Source of the DNA: Hysterium pulicare CBS 123377
Taxonomy: Eukaryota; Ascomycota; Dothideomycetes; Hysteriales; Hysteriaceae
NCBI GenBank assembly: GCA_000467715.1
Contig: AJFK01000280.1
Coordinates: 1-46,402 of the forward strand
Length of the DNA stretch: 46,402 bases
Reading direction: 5' to 3'
A program made the translations under genes and the position numbers. Numbering within the stretch: the stretch's first letter is position 1; each line of letters begins with the position of its first letter. Positions 45,792-46,402 of this stretch are shown in pieces. The notes beneath the pieces were generated by a model. The model had not been told where the DNA came from. It made no database searches and saw only the letters and a list, made by a program, of their open reading frames with translations.

Positions 45792-46402
45792 ATGACCTTC
45801 GACCAGTCCCCTAAACCTCGAAACGTCCGAGACGATCCAGCACCCTTCAAACAATCCGTTCTGCCACAGTCGCGAGAGACCGGGGATGTATTACCACAAA
45901 AGCAACCGGATGGAACTCCGGTAGTAGCGGCGAAGTCGCCCTTTGCAAAGTCATGGGCGCATTTCATAGCTGGAGGGTAAGATGCCGTTTCTTCGTGAAT
46001 ATTTCTTCCACCTGTCGGATTCAATTGACGCCGGTGTATGTAGCCTGGGTGGTATGGCCTCAGCAACTCTCACAGCTCCCCTTGACGTCCTGAAAACCCG
46101 CCTACAATCAACCTACTACCAACAACATCTCGCCGCCTCGCGCGCAGCACGAAGTCTACCACCCATAGAAACCATGTCTTTAGGCCGCGCTTCTCTCCTC
46201 CATGTTAGAGAAACATTTCAAATCCTCTTCGAAGTGCCAAAAGCCGAGGGCTGGCGTGCTTTGTTCAAAGGCCTGGGACCAAATCTGATAGGAGTAGTCC
46301 CCGCCCGCGCAATCAACTTCTACGCGTATGGAAATGGGAAGCGGATTATAAGTTCGTATTTTAATGACGGACAGGAAGCGGCTTGGGTGCATTTATGTGC
46401 GG
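45792..46402 (+). CDS. RIM2: Mitochondrial pyrimidine nucleotide carrier (partial)
   Basis: Model: join(45792..45976,46044..>46402), with no stop before the window end, so only the first 181 or so residues are present. A hydrophilic start is followed by AKSWAHFIAGG|LGGMASATLTAPLDV, which joins across a 67-nt intron. The first mitochondrial-carrier signature PLDVLKTRLQ (Px[D/E]xx[K/R]x[R/K]) is complete. The insert YYQQHLAASRAARSLPP and the matrix segment ETFQILFEVPKAEGWRALFK GLGPN lead to VVPARAINFYAYGNGKRI. This arrangement is characteristic of Rim2-type pyrimidine nucleotide transporters, which supply the mitochondrion with pyrimidine (deoxy)nucleotides. The remaining two carrier repeats lie beyond the window. 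Confidence 0.9.

Overview
The window comes from a nuclear chromosome of a filamentous ascomycete (Pezizomycotina, most likely Leotiomycetes). The genes are broken by many short GT-AG introns, mostly 45-110 nt, and encode eukaryotic housekeeping proteins: coatomer, the anaphase-promoting complex, mitochondrial respiratory proteins and mitochondrial lipoyl synthase. Every splice model below was read by hand and checked only for reading frame and for fit to known families. The class-level placement is an inference from gene content and synteny.

Left part (1-25 kb): a Yap/RsmA-like bZIP regulator (-), a large gene-poor stretch, gamma-COP SEC21 (-) diverging from lipoyl synthase LIP5 (+), an intronless relic of a mating-type alpha-box gene, a glycine-rich dehydrin-like stress protein (-), an Rrt8/EI24-type membrane protein (+), a PNPOx-like flavoprotein (-) diverging from an F-BAR/RhoGAP (RGD1-type, +), a SelK/SelG-like membrane peptide (-) diverging from a SPOUT RNA methyltransferase (+), then 2 kb without genes.

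Middle (26-37 kb) is the mating-type (MAT1-1) locus. It holds an SSF solute symporter (-), an unrecognised six-exon gene inside the locus (-), and MAT1-1-1 with the alpha box (-). Next comes 5 kb of non-coding DNA dominated by a degenerate tandem repeat of about 159 bp, arranged as two inverted arms around a 37-bp minisatellite. No HMG-box MAT1-2-1 gene is seen, which fits a heterothallic MAT1-1 strain.

Right part (37-46.4 kb) is the conserved MAT flank: APN2 (-), COX13 (+), APC5 (-), then CIA30 (-) diverging from a RIM2-type mitochondrial carrier (+) cut by the window end. SLA2, the usual second flank of ascomycete MAT loci, is not recognised in the 27 kb to the left.

The most unusual points are: (1) the inverted, nucleosome-sized repeat array between MAT1-1-1 and APN2; (2) a precisely intron-less MAT1-1-1 fragment 18.7 kb from the functional gene; (3) an intact, unrecognised second MAT1-1 gene; (4) the missing SLA2.
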